A DNA stretch of 64,000 nucleotides from Duganella flavida (GCF_009857445.1 NZ_WWCN01000012.1:1-64000), one strand, 5' to 3'. Numbered from the stretch's first letter, positions 44,271-53,001 are shown. The notes: generated by a model not told the origin, from the letters alone. Translations and numbers: made by a program.

Positions 44271-45811
44271 TGATGTCTGTACGCGCGCTCAACCTGATCA
44301 CTTTCGGCTTGCTGGCCCTGGCGGCCCCGCTGCCCCATGCCGCCTCGCTAACCAGTCCGGTCAAGGTCACCGGTGGCGCCATCGTCGGCATCCAGTCCGA
44401 CACCCACAGGACCTATTTGGGTATCCCGTTCGCCGCGCCGCCGGTCGGCGATTTGCGCTGGCGAGCGCCGCAACCCGTGCTGCCTTGGACGGGCGTGAAG
44501 TCGACCACCAGCTTCTCTCCGGCATGCGCCCAGACCGCCGACTGGATCCCGAATCCGAAAAGCGAGGATTGCCTGTACCTGAACCTCTGGACACCTGAAA
44601 AAGCGCACAAGCTGCCCGTCATCGTGTGGATTCATGGCGGCGGCATGTATGGTGGCACCGCCGCCGTCCCCGTCCAAGACGGCGCCAATCTTGCCAAGCG
44701 CGGCGCGGTGGTCGTCACGCTCAATTATCGTCTCGGCATTTTCGGCTTCTTCGCGCACCCTGAACTGAGCGCCGAATCGCCCTCGCACACCTCCGGCAAT
44801 CAGGGCATCCTGGACCAGGTCGCGGCATTGCGCTGGGTAAAAGACAACATCGCGGCCTTCGGCGGCGACCCTGAGCGTGTCACGATCATGGGCAATTCAT
44901 CGGGCGGCGAATCGGTCGGGTTGCTGGTCGCCTCACCACTGGCCAAAGGCCTGTTCCAGCGTGCCGTGGCCGAAAGCGGCAACGACGCCATGCCGATCCG
45001 GCCTGACGACAGTCACCGCTTCAACCAGAAATCCGAGGCCGAAGCGAAAGGCCTCGCGCTCGCCAAGTCCGTCGGCGCAGAACATCTGGCCGATCTGCGA
45101 AAGCTGAGTGTGAAGGACATGCAGAAGCCGGCGTGGCTGCCGCGCACCTTTGTGGACGGCTACCTGCTGCACGCCGATCTGACCACCATTTACCGCAACC
45201 ACCATCAGAACGATGTGCCGCTGCTGGTGGGCTGGACTGCCGAAGAAGGAAAGGACCTTGCAGGAGAAATCCTTGGCACCCAAGAAATCAACGCCACCAA
45301 ACACCGTGAACTGGTGGCCACGCTGCTGGGTCACGCGCCGTCCGAGCGTATGCTGGCGAGCTACCCGGGCGGCAGCGACGCGCAAGCTGTCGCGTCCATT
45401 CACCAACTAACCAACGACTGGTGGGGCTGGCGCATGGAGTACTGGGCTGCACTGCAGGCGAAATACGGCCATGCCAAACCGTATGTCTACTACTTCGCCC
45501 ACCGCCCGGCCACGCCACCGACGCCATGCGACTGGGGCTGCGGCGCTGGTCATGGCGTGGAGATTCAATACCTGTTCGACAACCTGGACACCGACGGACG
45601 CGCGTGGACGCCTGCAGACCGGCAGTTAGCCTCACGTCTGGCCGACACCGTAATCCAGTTTGCCAGCACCGGCGCTCCGACCGGAAAAGGCCTGCCGGCA
45701 TGGCCCGTGTTCAACGGCACGCCAGCGACCGCGCTGCGCATCGGTAGCGAGGCGGAACTGAAGGAGCATCCGCTGCCCGATTTCACCCTGTTTCCACAGG
45801 TCTCGGATTAG
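44267..45811 (+). CDS. Exported type-B carboxylesterase
   Basis: 514 aa with three consecutive possible ATGs (44267, 44270, 44273) after AAGGAAA. A signal peptide (ending PHAAS) precedes the family start VKVTGGAIVGIQSDTHRTYL, the oxyanion loop WIHGGGMYGG and the nucleophile in GNSSGGESVGLL (GxSxG; the common form is GESAG). The catalytic His is in GAGHGVEIQYLF. It hydrolyses carboxylic esters in the periplasm or outside; the substrate is unknown. GC is high, like the NRPS relic before it, so both may have arrived together. Confidence 0.9.
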   Translation: MMMSVRALNLITFGLLALAAPLPHAASLTSPVKVTGGAIVGIQSDTHRTYLGIPFAAPPVGDLRWRAPQPVLPWTGVKSTTSFSPACAQTADWIPNPKSEDCLYLNLWTPEKAHKLPVIVWIHGGGMYGGTAAVPVQDGANLAKRGAVVVTLNYRLGIFGFFAHPELSAESPSHTSGNQGILDQVAALRWVKDNIAAFGGDPERVTIMGNSSGGESVGLLVASPLAKGLFQRAVAESGNDAMPIRPDDSHRFNQKSEAEAKGLALAKSVGAEHLADLRKLSVKDMQKPAWLPRTFVDGYLLHADLTTIYRNHHQNDVPLLVGWTAEEGKDLAGEILGTQEINATKHRELVATLLGHAPSERMLASYPGGSDAQAVASIHQLTNDWWGWRMEYWAALQAKYGHAKPYVYYFAHRPATPPTPCDWGCGAGHGVEIQYLFDNLDTDGRAWTPADRQLASRLADTVIQFASTGAPTGKGLPAWPVFNGTPATALRIGSEAELKEHPLPDFTLFPQVSD

Positions 45812-45861
45812 GCATCGCCCCACCACAGTCCCCCGTAATTCAAACAATTGGAGAATCAGCA

Positions 45862-46042
45862 ATGACGTCTTTTCATGCGATCGGCGTAATCGCGTTTTGC
45901 TTGACGGCCCTCGCGACCCGTGGCGGGCACGCCACCGACCTACCCAGCCCCTCGTAAAAGTGACCGGTGGTGCTATCGCCAGAGTGCGCGCCGACGGCCT
46001 GAAAACCTATCTGGGCAAACCGTTTGCGGCGCCACCGGTTTC
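45862..46042 (+). pseudogene. Truncated, frameshifted carboxylesterase fragment
   Basis: An ATG after a GGAG site starts a signal peptide (MTSFHAIGVIAFCLTALA) that hits a stop at 45955. The next frame continues VKVTGGAIARVRADGLKTYL then GKPFAAPPV, the same N-terminus as the esterase just upstream, and breaks off there. It is a paralogous 5' fragment. Confidence 0.8.
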
Positions 46043-46320
46043 GATTACTCAGCATATCTGTTGCCACCACTATCCAAGAATGACTTCGATGCATTCTATG
46101 ATGAGTGACTGCTCAGATCAGGACGTGAAACAACTATGGACGAATATGGGCAACTCATTTTTCTTCAAGGGCGTGCGAGCTCGTGGAATAAGATGGCAAA
46201 TCGGTTCGGGCTCTGTGAAACACGTTCGTACTGGCGGTAGGCACATTGCGTTACTATGCCGCTGACGGACAGGCGGCCCGACGTAAGGCACCGAGAAGTC
46301 ATTAAAACATAAGGTGAAAG
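46043..46320. other. Gap with no supportable gene
   Basis: 278 bases after the esterase fragment. A short piece reads LLPPLSKNDFDAFYDE before a stop near 46107 and may be the tail of another lost gene; nothing else is recognisable. Confidence 0.4.
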
Positions 46321-46725
46321 TTGAGCACGAAACTGTTTGCAACTATTTCGGTTGTCGTCGATCTGGATGATCCGGCAGAGCAATTTTTAGCTCAGAGATT
46401 TATGATTGAAGCGCTCGGAAGAGTTACGCAGCAATTACCTGAGATTGCCAGATCCGCTGCGGCAATAGCAAATCGATTCATCACTGGCGTGGCAGGTGCT
46501 GAGGAAGTTATTGGCGAGCGTGTACACCTTTGGCAAGCCATTGAAGGGCGGGATCAGTCCAGCGAGCCAGAGGTTTTGAAAATCAGAACGGCCATATGCG
46601 TCCTACACCCAATGGATATGGGAGCTACTGCTGACACACTGGAGCTTTTTTTCGCATTTTGGCAGCGCGGAGGCTTGGGATTGCCCGAACTGGAAGCAGC
46701 CGTTAAAAACAAGTTCGGCATCTGA
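46321..46725 (+). CDS. Small orphan protein (immunity-like, unassigned)
   Basis: 134 aa from a TTG start with AAGGTG just upstream. No signal peptide; mostly helical, with acidic patches (VVVDLDDPAEQFLAQRFM). It is soluble and acidic, like many immunity proteins, but I do not recognise the family. The intergenic motif CGGCC... with GACATTGG follows directly at 46726. Confidence 0.6.
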   Translation: MSTKLFATISVVVDLDDPAEQFLAQRFMIEALGRVTQQLPEIARSAAAIANRFITGVAGAEEVIGERVHLWQAIEGRDQSSEPEVLKIRTAICVLHPMDMGATADTLELFFAFWQRGGLGLPELEAAVKNKFGI

Positions 46726-46784
46726 CGGCCATTAGCGGTCTTCGCGACATTGGACAGCACATTATTAACCTAAGAAATAAAAGT

Positions 46785-47672
46785 ATGAAGATGGTAGCGA
46801 AATTAGTGCTGGTCGTGGCTGCAGCGACCGGTAGCGCACAGGCGCACGACGTCCCTGTGAACTGCGAAGATTGCGCAGATTGGAACAAGCCGATCAAACC
46901 GTTCAATGTGTACGGAAACACTTGGTACGTTGGCGTCGATGGGCTGTCATCCGTTTTGCTAACCGGACCCAAGGGCCACATTCTTCTTGATGGGGGGCTA
47001 CCGCAATCGGCGCCACTAATAGAGGCGAACATCAAGGCGCTGGGCTTTCGGATGAAGGACGTGAAACTCATCGTTAACTCGCACGCCCATTGGGATCACG
47101 CAGGAGGGATCGCGGCGCTGCAGCGTGCCAGCGGCGCAGTCGTGGCCGCTAGCCGCTCGGGTGCGCTGGCTCTGCAGAGCGGCACCAACGGCCTGGACGA
47201 TCCACAGTATCAGGCCGATCCGGTGGTGCATGTCGCCAAGGTGGCGAAGGTTAAAGTGGTTCGCGACGGAGAAATTCTAAAGGTCGGCCCAATTAGCGTG
47301 ACCGCTCACATGACGCCGGGCCATACGCCGGGTAGCACAACCTGGATCTGGGCTTCGTGTGAAGGTCAGCGATGCCTCGATGTAGTGTTTGCCGATAGTC
47401 TCAATTCTTACGCAAGCGGCGATTTTAAGTTCACCGGTAATGGCAATACGCCAGATATCTCAGCCTCATTCGCGGCAAGCATCGCCAAGGTCGCGGAGCT
47501 AAAGTGCGACATCATTATTCCAGTACACCCGGGCTTTACTGATGTGATTGAAAAGGCGGCAGCTCGCACGCCGGACAGCAATCCGCTCATCGACTCCAAT
47601 GGATGTCGTGCGTATGCTGCGGAAGCCAGCGAACGCCTGACCAAACGCCTTGTGCAGGAACGCGGCGGGTAG
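46785..47672 (+). CDS. Subclass B3 metallo-beta-lactamase
   Basis: 295 aa. Signal peptide (ending AQAHD), then the B3 layout. Zinc ligands H100, H102, D104 and H105 in NSHAHWDHAGG, a His in TPGHTPGSTTW and a His in IIPVHPGFTD. ASCEGQRCLDVVFADSLNSY contains the DSL segment with the Ser typical of B3 enzymes. It would hydrolyse beta-lactams in the periplasm. All visible ligands are intact. Related environmental enzymes are common in Oxalobacteraceae; this copy lies on a mobile element. The motif follows at 47675. Confidence 0.9.
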   Translation: MKMVAKLVLVVAAATGSAQAHDVPVNCEDCADWNKPIKPFNVYGNTWYVGVDGLSSVLLTGPKGHILLDGGLPQSAPLIEANIKALGFRMKDVKLIVNSHAHWDHAGGIAALQRASGAVVAASRSGALALQSGTNGLDDPQYQADPVVHVAKVAKVKVVRDGEILKVGPISVTAHMTPGHTPGSTTWIWASCEGQRCLDVVFADSLNSYASGDFKFTGNGNTPDISASFAASIAKVAELKCDIIIPVHPGFTDVIEKAAARTPDSNPLIDSNGCRAYAAEASERLTKRLVQERGG

Positions 47673-47863
47673 AATTGGCCAGGATAGACACGTTTTCGTG
47701 AGTTCGACAAGGAAACTTTTTATAGCATTGCTAAATGCCAATTCAAACTTCCTGCCGATACAATCGAGCCTCGGTGGATGCAGATGACTTACGTATGGTC
47801 GCTCCAGTAAGCTATGCGTCCTTTCGGCCAATAACGGACCCACACTCGGGGAGTGATATCTGA

Positions 47864-48178
47864 ATGAAGTTAGAAACCGTCTCGAACATTGAGATTGCAC
47901 CTGACGATTCGTTGTTGGTGGTCGGATTAGAAGGCGGCGGCAGTCCCTCCTATCAGTACGTTTATCGTGCTGCGGCCGGAGTTTATTGGGACAATATCGC
48001 TGGTGCTTTCAAGCTTGGTATGAAGAACGATAAACGCTTTGCCCATTGGTTTGCTCACCTCAGCGAAGTGCTGGAGGACGAAATGAATGTTCAGTTGCAC
48101 GTTGGGGGGCAGACGGCATGGACCAATGTTCCCAATGACGTCCGAAGTGAAATAGAGTTATCCAACGACAGGCTGTAA
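47864..48178 (+). CDS. Small orphan protein (unassigned)
   Basis: 104 aa, soluble and acidic, with VVGLEGGGSPSYQYVYRAA and VYWDNIAGAFK. GGGGAG lies ten bases before the ATG. No family recognised; size, composition and position between motif copies (GCGGCCAAGAGCCGACAGTGG at 48179) fit the immunity-type neighbours. Confidence 0.6.
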   Translation: MKLETVSNIEIAPDDSLLVVGLEGGGSPSYQYVYRAAAGVYWDNIAGAFKLGMKNDKRFAHWFAHLSEVLEDEMNVQLHVGGQTAWTNVPNDVRSEIELSNDRL

Positions 48179-48229
48179 GCGGCCAAGAGCCGACAGTGGA
48201 AACAGTTAGTGAAAAGCTAGGACGAGCTA

Positions 48230-48541
48230 ATGATATTTAGTGCAGCCAAGAAGATTGCCGAATGTTGGATTTCTGTCGCAACCGATGGGCAAGCAGTATT
48301 GGACAGAGAAAAAGTGGTTGCTCTGCCGTATGGGTGGGTATTCTTCTACAACGCACCGGAGTTTATTGCGGACCGTACCAAGATTGAATTTTCTTTGCTC
48401 GGTAATGTACCAATACTCATTGAACGAGTGAATGGGGAGTTACGCGTGCTGGGACCTCGACACGAAGAGCGCCTTCGAGAACTCGAACTGGAGCTACCGG
48501 AAGCACGCCTACGTATGATGCCGGAGCTTCCCAGTTGGTAA
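48230..48541 (+). CDS. YrhB / Imm35-like immunity protein
   Basis: 103 aa. VVALPYGWVFFYNAPEF, then LLGNVPILIERVNGELRVLG, is the YrhB/immunity-35 pattern (GWvFfYns...GN.PiivdrxtG). Members protect against contact-dependent or secreted toxins, or act as chaperones. No cognate toxin is next to it. A double CGGCCAGTACCGGCCAGTGG motif follows at 48563. Confidence 0.8.
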   Translation: MIFSAAKKIAECWISVATDGQAVLDREKVVALPYGWVFFYNAPEFIADRTKIEFSLLGNVPILIERVNGELRVLGPRHEERLRELELELPEARLRMMPELPSW

Positions 48542-48621
48542 GCCTGAGCGGCTGTCTAATTTCGGCCAGTACCGGCCAGTGGAATTTTGAATCGATAGCA
48601 CCGCTTTAGGAAGGCTTTTGA

Positions 48622-48855
48622 ATGGCATTCATCCTTCGCACAGCTGCTGCGGGATTGATAGGAGCTGTATCCTACCTCTTTGTGCGCTCAGCATTACACC
48701 CTCACGGCTGGGGGCTGCAAAGCTCACTATCCGATTCCGAAAACTATCTGGCTATTGGAATTGCTGTGATTGTTTTCGGATTTGTTCTATGGCGGCTCTG
48801 CAAACAAACCTGGGGCAAAGAGCAAATGGAGCAGCTTTGGGATATCGACGACTAG
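48622..48855 (+). CDS. Small two-helix membrane protein
   Basis: 77 aa. Helices at ~5-22 (LRTAAAGLIGAVSYLFV) and ~43-60 (LAIGIAVIVFGFVLW), acidic end. GGAAGG lies upstream of the ATG. No family recognised. The motif CGGCCAAGACCAGCGCCGAC begins at 48868. Confidence 0.6.
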   Translation: MAFILRTAAAGLIGAVSYLFVRSALHPHGWGLQSSLSDSENYLAIGIAVIVFGFVLWRLCKQTWGKEQMEQLWDIDD

Positions 48856-49015
48856 AGTTGGCGCTTTCGGCCAAGACCAGCGCCGACACGGAGAGTCATG
48901 CATTCGTGACATCCAGCGACAATTGCCACGTCGCAATTTCGTTATACTGCGCCGAGCATGAGCTCAAAGCGGCACCTCGCGCATTCAGAGGTATTTAAAC
49001 AAAGGCTTTCGCACT

Positions 49016-49210
49016 ATGCGTTTACTGCTTGCTCTCGTCCTTCCCTGGCTCAGTTTCTTCACTATCGGCCGTCCGTTTGCCGGCATCGTCTGCTTGCTGC
49101 TTCAGCTAACTGTCATCGGTTGGATTCCCGCAGCCATATGGGCAGTTTACTCCCTGTCGCAGTTCAAAACCGACCAAAAAATCGAACGTGCGCTTCAACA
49201 GCGGCGCTAA
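49016..49210 (+). CDS. YqaE/Pmp3-like small membrane protein
   Basis: 64 aa. Two hydrophobic helices, with GRPFAGIVCLLLQLTVIGWI then PAAIWAVYSL, close to the Pmp3/UPF0057 pattern (LLGyiPGiIHA), and a basic tail FKTDQKIERALQQRR. Family members affect membrane potential and cation sensitivity. The motif CCGGCCAATAGCAGACTAGG follows at 49319. Confidence 0.65.
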   Translation: MRLLLALVLPWLSFFTIGRPFAGIVCLLLQLTVIGWIPAAIWAVYSLSQFKTDQKIERALQQRR

Positions 49211-49343
49211 GCCCAGGTCATAAGGCCAATATGAACTCTAAAGAGGATGGCTCCTACTTCCCCTTTAGGTCTGCTTCGGCCTCGCAGCGACAAACCGTGA
49301 ACCCTGCTTCGGCAGCGTCCGGCCAATAGCAGACTAGGAAAGC

Positions 49344-49644
49344 ATGGAACAGTTTGAAACAGTTGAAATGGCGAGCGGAGGGTTGGCTTTAGTGCTTGAG
49401 CCACACGCTGCCTGGGAGGAATTTCCAATTCTTTCAAAGATGTGGATATCGAGATTGGATGCTCACCCGACAACTAAGCCGGTCATGACGTGTGATGAAT
49501 GCTTGGTTGACGTCGAAGTCAACGGGGGGGCGGTTTTGGATTACATATGACGATTTTCAATGCAGCATCCAACTGGAGCCCAAGAACCCGAAGGACAACC
49601 ACATTGTCATTAGACTTCGCGAGGAATTTCACGCAGCTCGTTAG
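49344..49644 (+). pseudogene. Small orphan gene with frameshift in a G7 run
   Basis: The frame from the ATG at 49344 (AGGAAAGC upstream) runs to VDVEVNGGAVLDYI and stops at 49550. One G fewer in the seven-G tract near 49524 would continue GGRFWITYDDFQCSIQLE to a stop at 49642, giving ~99 aa. The continued part is protein-like. It is a real indel, a sequencing error, or slippage-controlled. Family unassigned. Confidence 0.7.
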
Positions 49645-49682
49645 CTGTGCGCAATCGGCCAGTAGCCGCCGGTCAGACGAGT

Positions 49683-49826
49683 GTAAAAAATGAGTTTTTT
49701 GTTGAAAACTTTGAATCCAATGAAGTCTTTGCGATTCTGGTCACTAATGCTAGAGACGTATATTCGGCAATTGACAGCCTGCGCTTCCGCCCGTACGACT
49801 CCTTAAAGAACTTGGTGATTTTGTAG
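49683..49826 (+). pseudogene. Possible remnant of a small orphan gene
   Basis: An open frame without a start codon gives EFFVENFESNEVFAILVTNA then RDVYSAIDSLRFRPYDSL and a stop. It lies after a motif copy at 49656, in the position of a cassette gene. Only its protein-like composition supports it. Confidence 0.3.
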
Positions 49827-49838
49827 TATAAGGAGCAA

Positions 49839-50348
49839 ATGAAAGCACTGGCCCTTACCGCAATTAAGTTCTATCAACGGAACATTTCGCCACATAAAGG
49901 CTTTTGCTGCGCTTACGCCGCTTACACGAGCGACGCTAGCTGTTCGGAGCTCGGCTATCGCGCAATCCGGCGCTTTGGGGTTTGGGATGGACTTTTCGTT
50001 CTGGACCGTCGGCTTGCGCGATGCGGAATGGCGAATCGAATTGCAAAGGGTTCGCGGTCGATGGGGATGCGGATGCAACGGCAATCTGGCTATATCGACT
50101 GTGGTGGTTGCGATACCGGTGGTTGCCATGCCTCTGGTTGCGATACTCCACTCGGCGGTTCCAATTGGTCGTGCCACGAATTCTTGAAAATCCTGGACGG
50201 CTGCTCCGGATGCAGCTGCGATTGGCCTGCTCGCGGCGGCGCGGCCTCTAGCTATCGCGAGGGTACTCCAGACAACGAGGAAGCCGTCAGGCGGCGTAGC
50301 CGACTCCTGCGCGAGGCGAATACCCCCACCGATCCGCCGGCGTCGTAG
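49839..50348 (+). CDS. yidD: YidD-family protein with Cys-rich C-terminal extension
   Basis: 169 aa; AAGGAG six bases before the ATG. Residues 1-65 are a YidD domain: IKFYQRNISPHKGFCCAYAA then SCSELGYRAIRRFG. The extension (~85-169) holds many Cys and Gly (DCGGCDTGGCHASGCD). Housekeeping YidD helps YidC insert membrane proteins and is normally ~80 aa next to rnpA; this one is far from that locus and longer, so a different job is likely. Confidence 0.8.
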   Translation: MKALALTAIKFYQRNISPHKGFCCAYAAYTSDASCSELGYRAIRRFGVWDGLFVLDRRLARCGMANRIAKGSRSMGMRMQRQSGYIDCGGCDTGGCHASGCDTPLGGSNWSCHEFLKILDGCSGCSCDWPARGGAASSYREGTPDNEEAVRRRSRLLREANTPTDPPAS

Positions 50349-50483
50349 TTAATTACCGTTAGAAAATGTCCCGACGGCGCGGCGCTGGCCTGGCGTGGAA
50401 ATTGGTGAGTTTTGCAGATGAGCAAGCTGTTATCCTAACCGGCCTGTGGCGTGTTCGGCCAAAAGCTGTCCTTCAAGAAAGAT

Positions 50484-50759
50484 ATGAGCACACTTACTTC
50501 AACCGGATGGATTCTCCTAGCGCTCGCTGTGGTGACGCTTGCCCTAGACGCAATCGCCGTGCGAAAGGTATTGGCCTCGCCATTTTACGAGCCCACGCAA
50601 CGGTGGGCACAAGCAGCTCTTATCTTGCTTGTGCCAATATTCGGTGCTTACCTAACCTGGTACTTAGCACGTGAGCACGTCCCACTCTTCCAATCGCCGC
50701 CAGTTGACCACGTTAAGGATATTGATCCTACCTGCGGCGATATTGATTATCATGGATGA
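50484..50759 (+). CDS. Small membrane protein
   Basis: 91 aa from the ATG at 50484 (MSTLTSTGWILLALAVVTLAL), with AAGAAAG upstream. Two transmembrane helices (~8-25 and ~42-60) and an acidic, Pro-containing tail. No family recognised. A motif copy stands on each side, at 50456 and 50778. Confidence 0.6.
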   Translation: MSTLTSTGWILLALAVVTLALDAIAVRKVLASPFYEPTQRWAQAALILLVPIFGAYLTWYLAREHVPLFQSPPVDHVKDIDPTCGDIDYHG

Positions 50760-50822
50760 AATTACCGAGACGGCATACGGCCAAAAGCTGCCATCCGAAA
50801 TCTGATCAGGTAAATTGACCCA

Positions 50823-51107
50823 ATGAGTTTGGAAGAACATCAGTTCCGCAGAGAGATTTCCCCTGCCACACGAGACGAACTTGAACAGCTGATTTCCGAC
50901 GGCTACTGGATTCACAAGGAGTGGAGTAACGGCATCGAGCTAAGAAAAGGTAAGAAATTTCGGAGCTGGGTCCTGTTCTTGCAGGTGTTTTGTCCAGTAT
51001 TGTTATTTCCAGGGTTCATGCGCAGTGTTGTCGATAACCTTTGCGGCTATCGATACCGTCTGATAGTGACTATCGATGTCGGTGAACCGAAAATTATAAT
51101 GGTCTGA
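50823..51107 (+). CDS. Small protein with one membrane segment (unassigned)
   Basis: 94 aa. A polar N-terminal half (SLEEHQFRREISPATRDELE) is followed by a hydrophobic stretch WVLFLQVFCPVLLFPGF and a basic/beta end. No family recognised. The motif CGGCCAGTTCCGAACCGTC follows at 51111. Confidence 0.6.
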   Translation: MSLEEHQFRREISPATRDELEQLISDGYWIHKEWSNGIELRKGKKFRSWVLFLQVFCPVLLFPGFMRSVVDNLCGYRYRLIVTIDVGEPKIIMV

Positions 51108-51167
51108 CACCGGCCAGTTCCGAACCGTCAGCAATCTATGCAATAAATCTTAAAGACATAAACCTGA

Positions 51168-51470
51168 ATGCAGCTCTCTGATGCGATTTTCCTAACTAGG
51201 CAAATGCCTGAAGGTGCGGTTGTCTGCGCACGCGCCCCGTTCGTCCGAGAGAGCGAAGCGATCATCACAACGCTCACACCAGCCTATGGAATTCCTGATG
51301 AGGCGAAATTACAAGGTTTTACATACTTTCTCGAGGCTTCTGGAATAGACGAATTGCTGGAAATGATTTCTCGAAAACAAGCATCCCAGGAGACCAAAGT
51401 AGAGTTTGTGTGCCACTATGCGAGCCATGATGCTTATCCATCCTGGTTTTACGAATTGGCAGACTTTTAA
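51168..51470 (+). CDS. Small soluble orphan protein (DUF7716-like size and style)
   Basis: 100 aa, acidic, no membrane segment; MQLSDAIFLTRQMPEGAVVC then FTYFLEASGIDELLEMI. It resembles small proteins of unknown function found beside immunity genes, but I cannot assign it with certainty. The motif CGGCCAAATGCGGACGCTT starts directly after the stop at 51471. Confidence 0.6.
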   Translation: MQLSDAIFLTRQMPEGAVVCARAPFVRESEAIITTLTPAYGIPDEAKLQGFTYFLEASGIDELLEMISRKQASQETKVEFVCHYASHDAYPSWFYELADF

Positions 51471-51496
51471 CGGCCAAATGCGGACGCTTTGAAAAT

Positions 51497-51790
51497 ATGG
51501 CTTACTCTGGAAAAATTGTTTTGTTTTCGAAATCCGGATATCGTTCCGAGCAGGACGATGGGTTTCTACGCGAATTGCTTCAGGACCGTATTGAGCTCTT
51601 TTGTGTACTCGGCCAAGACGCCGATAAATGGGAGGATGCTCTGGACTGGATTTGCGTTGGCACGGATGGGAGTGGACAGCATCTCATCATCACTACCTGC
51701 CATCGGAACGAATCGCTAGAAGAGGTGGTCGCGTTCGCGCAAATGTTTGAAACCGGCCACGAGCATACGGTTCAAGTTGTCGAGCGATAA
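51497..51790 (+). CDS. Small soluble orphan protein
   Basis: 97 aa, alpha/beta: KIVLFSKSGYRSEQDDGFLR, then DRIELFCVLGQDADKWEDAL, which suggests a small Rossmann-like or immunity-type fold. Family not firmly recognised. The motif CCGGCCAAGAACAGACATTGA follows at 51799. Confidence 0.6.
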   Translation: MAYSGKIVLFSKSGYRSEQDDGFLRELLQDRIELFCVLGQDADKWEDALDWICVGTDGSGQHLIITTCHRNESLEEVVAFAQMFETGHEHTVQVVER

Positions 51791-51836
51791 TGCTGCAACC
51801 GGCCAAGAACAGACATTGATAGGAAATGCGCTCCAC

Positions 51837-52163
51837 ATGCAAACTTTGAATGGATGGGTAGCGAACTGCATAGCAGGCGGAGCCGTATTGGGCGGACTCC
51901 CGCTGTTAGCAGCGCTAGTTTCATTTATGCAATTGATGGAGGCACGGAATGCCGGACATCCTTATAGTGGAGATGCGATCGGTTTAGCGATAATGTCGAT
52001 CGTAGCTTTCGGAATTGCTGTGGTTAGTCTTCTAATTGGAACTGCGTATTTTTCATATAAGCGCACGCGGCATCAGCAAAATCCTAAACGTTGGCACATG
52101 ATGGCATTGATCTGGGTTACGGTTGAGGTTGTAGGTTCTTTTTTATACTTCGTTTTTTTCTGA
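51837..52163 (+). CDS. Small membrane protein
   Basis: 108 aa from the ATG at 51837, with ATAGGA upstream; a longer frame would run back through the intergenic motif. Three hydrophobic segments (~8-28, ~45-68, ~88-106). No family recognised. The motif CGGCCAGGAGCTGCCATTT follows at 52177. Confidence 0.6.
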   Translation: MQTLNGWVANCIAGGAVLGGLPLLAALVSFMQLMEARNAGHPYSGDAIGLAIMSIVAFGIAVVSLLIGTAYFSYKRTRHQQNPKRWHMMALIWVTVEVVGSFLYFVFF

Positions 52164-52241
52164 ATCCGATCGTTATCGGCCAGGAGCTGCCATTTGTCGA
52201 AAATGCCATCTTTTTTGTCTTGTTCAACGTAAAAAATTGTT

Positions 52242-52541
52242 ATGAAAATCTGCGCCACGAACAAATCGGCTTCATTGACCGGACTTTATGTGGGCCTACT
52301 TGGGCTGATAGTCGGTCCGGGCGTGGATACTGGAGGTTCTTTGTGGCTCGTGGTTGCCGCGATTGCATTCGCCATGCCTGCTTATTTTTTCGTTTTCGGC
52401 GTCCGTCGTGTTGATATGGTGGGGCTATGGATGCTTGAACCTGCGCTTCTTAAACGCCTTGCTCTATGCGGCGGCGCCGTGGTACCTGTCTGTACACTCG
52501 CGCAAATTGGCTTTATTGTTTGGCAAGGCCGTTTGCCCTAG
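52242..52541 (+). CDS. Small membrane protein
   Basis: 99 aa, MKICATNKSASLTGLYVGLL start, three hydrophobic stretches and few charges. No family recognised. The next motif copy (52608) is further away than usual. Confidence 0.55.
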   Translation: MKICATNKSASLTGLYVGLLGLIVGPGVDTGGSLWLVVAAIAFAMPAYFFVFGVRRVDMVGLWMLEPALLKRLALCGGAVVPVCTLAQIGFIVWQGRLP

Positions 52542-52656
52542 CAAACTGGTTACTGGTATGCACATCCACAACACTTACGTTTTCGGTGCAGTTATCGTAA
52601 GTACGGACGGCCAAGTTCGGCCGGAAACTGCCGCTCGGACAGAAATAGAGGATTCT

Positions 52657-53001
52657 ATGTTTCGCTTCGCTGCCTTCGACTCAAAACCTGTCGTTCAGGG
52701 AGCGATTAAAGGCACTTGTTATGCTGCAGTTGGTTTGCTAGGCTGTGGTTTAATTTCACTAATGTTAATTCTATTCGATATCCTCATCGGCGTACCGGCT
52801 GGAGGAGGTGGACTTGCTCTAATGATCCCTTTCGGCATCGGTCCAATAGTATTGCTAGCTGGAGCACCTTGGAGTTTTATTGCGATGAAGATGCATAGCC
52901 CATTGTTTATCCTTACAGTGATCGTGGGAGGTGCTCTACTAAACGGAGCATTTATAGGCGCGATGTGGAGAATATGCAAAAGCCTACTTCGAGGCAAATA
53001 G
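52657..53001 (+). CDS. Small membrane protein
   Basis: 114 aa from the ATG at 52657 (MFRFAAFDSKPVVQGAIKGT). Three transmembrane stretches, including GLISLMLILFDILIGV and GIGPIVLLAGAPWSFIAM. Longer upstream frames overlap the previous gene and the motif at 52608, so this start is preferred. The motif CCGGCAATAACAGACA follows at 53015. Confidence 0.6.
   Translation: MFRFAAFDSKPVVQGAIKGTCYAAVGLLGCGLISLMLILFDILIGVPAGGGGLALMIPFGIGPIVLLAGAPWSFIAMKMHSPLFILTVIVGGALLNGAFIGAMWRICKSLLRGK

Noticed and set aside
49344..49644. Programmed ribosomal frameshift at the G7 run
   Set aside because: No downstream stimulatory structure or slippery heptamer of a known type was seen; a simple indel is more economical.
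50366..50674. 102-codon open frame before and across the membrane protein at 50484
   Set aside because: It overlaps a better-supported gene in another frame and runs through a motif copy.
52354..52656. Long N-terminal extension of the membrane protein at 52657
   Set aside because: It overlaps the gene at 52242 in another frame and includes the intergenic motif at 52608.
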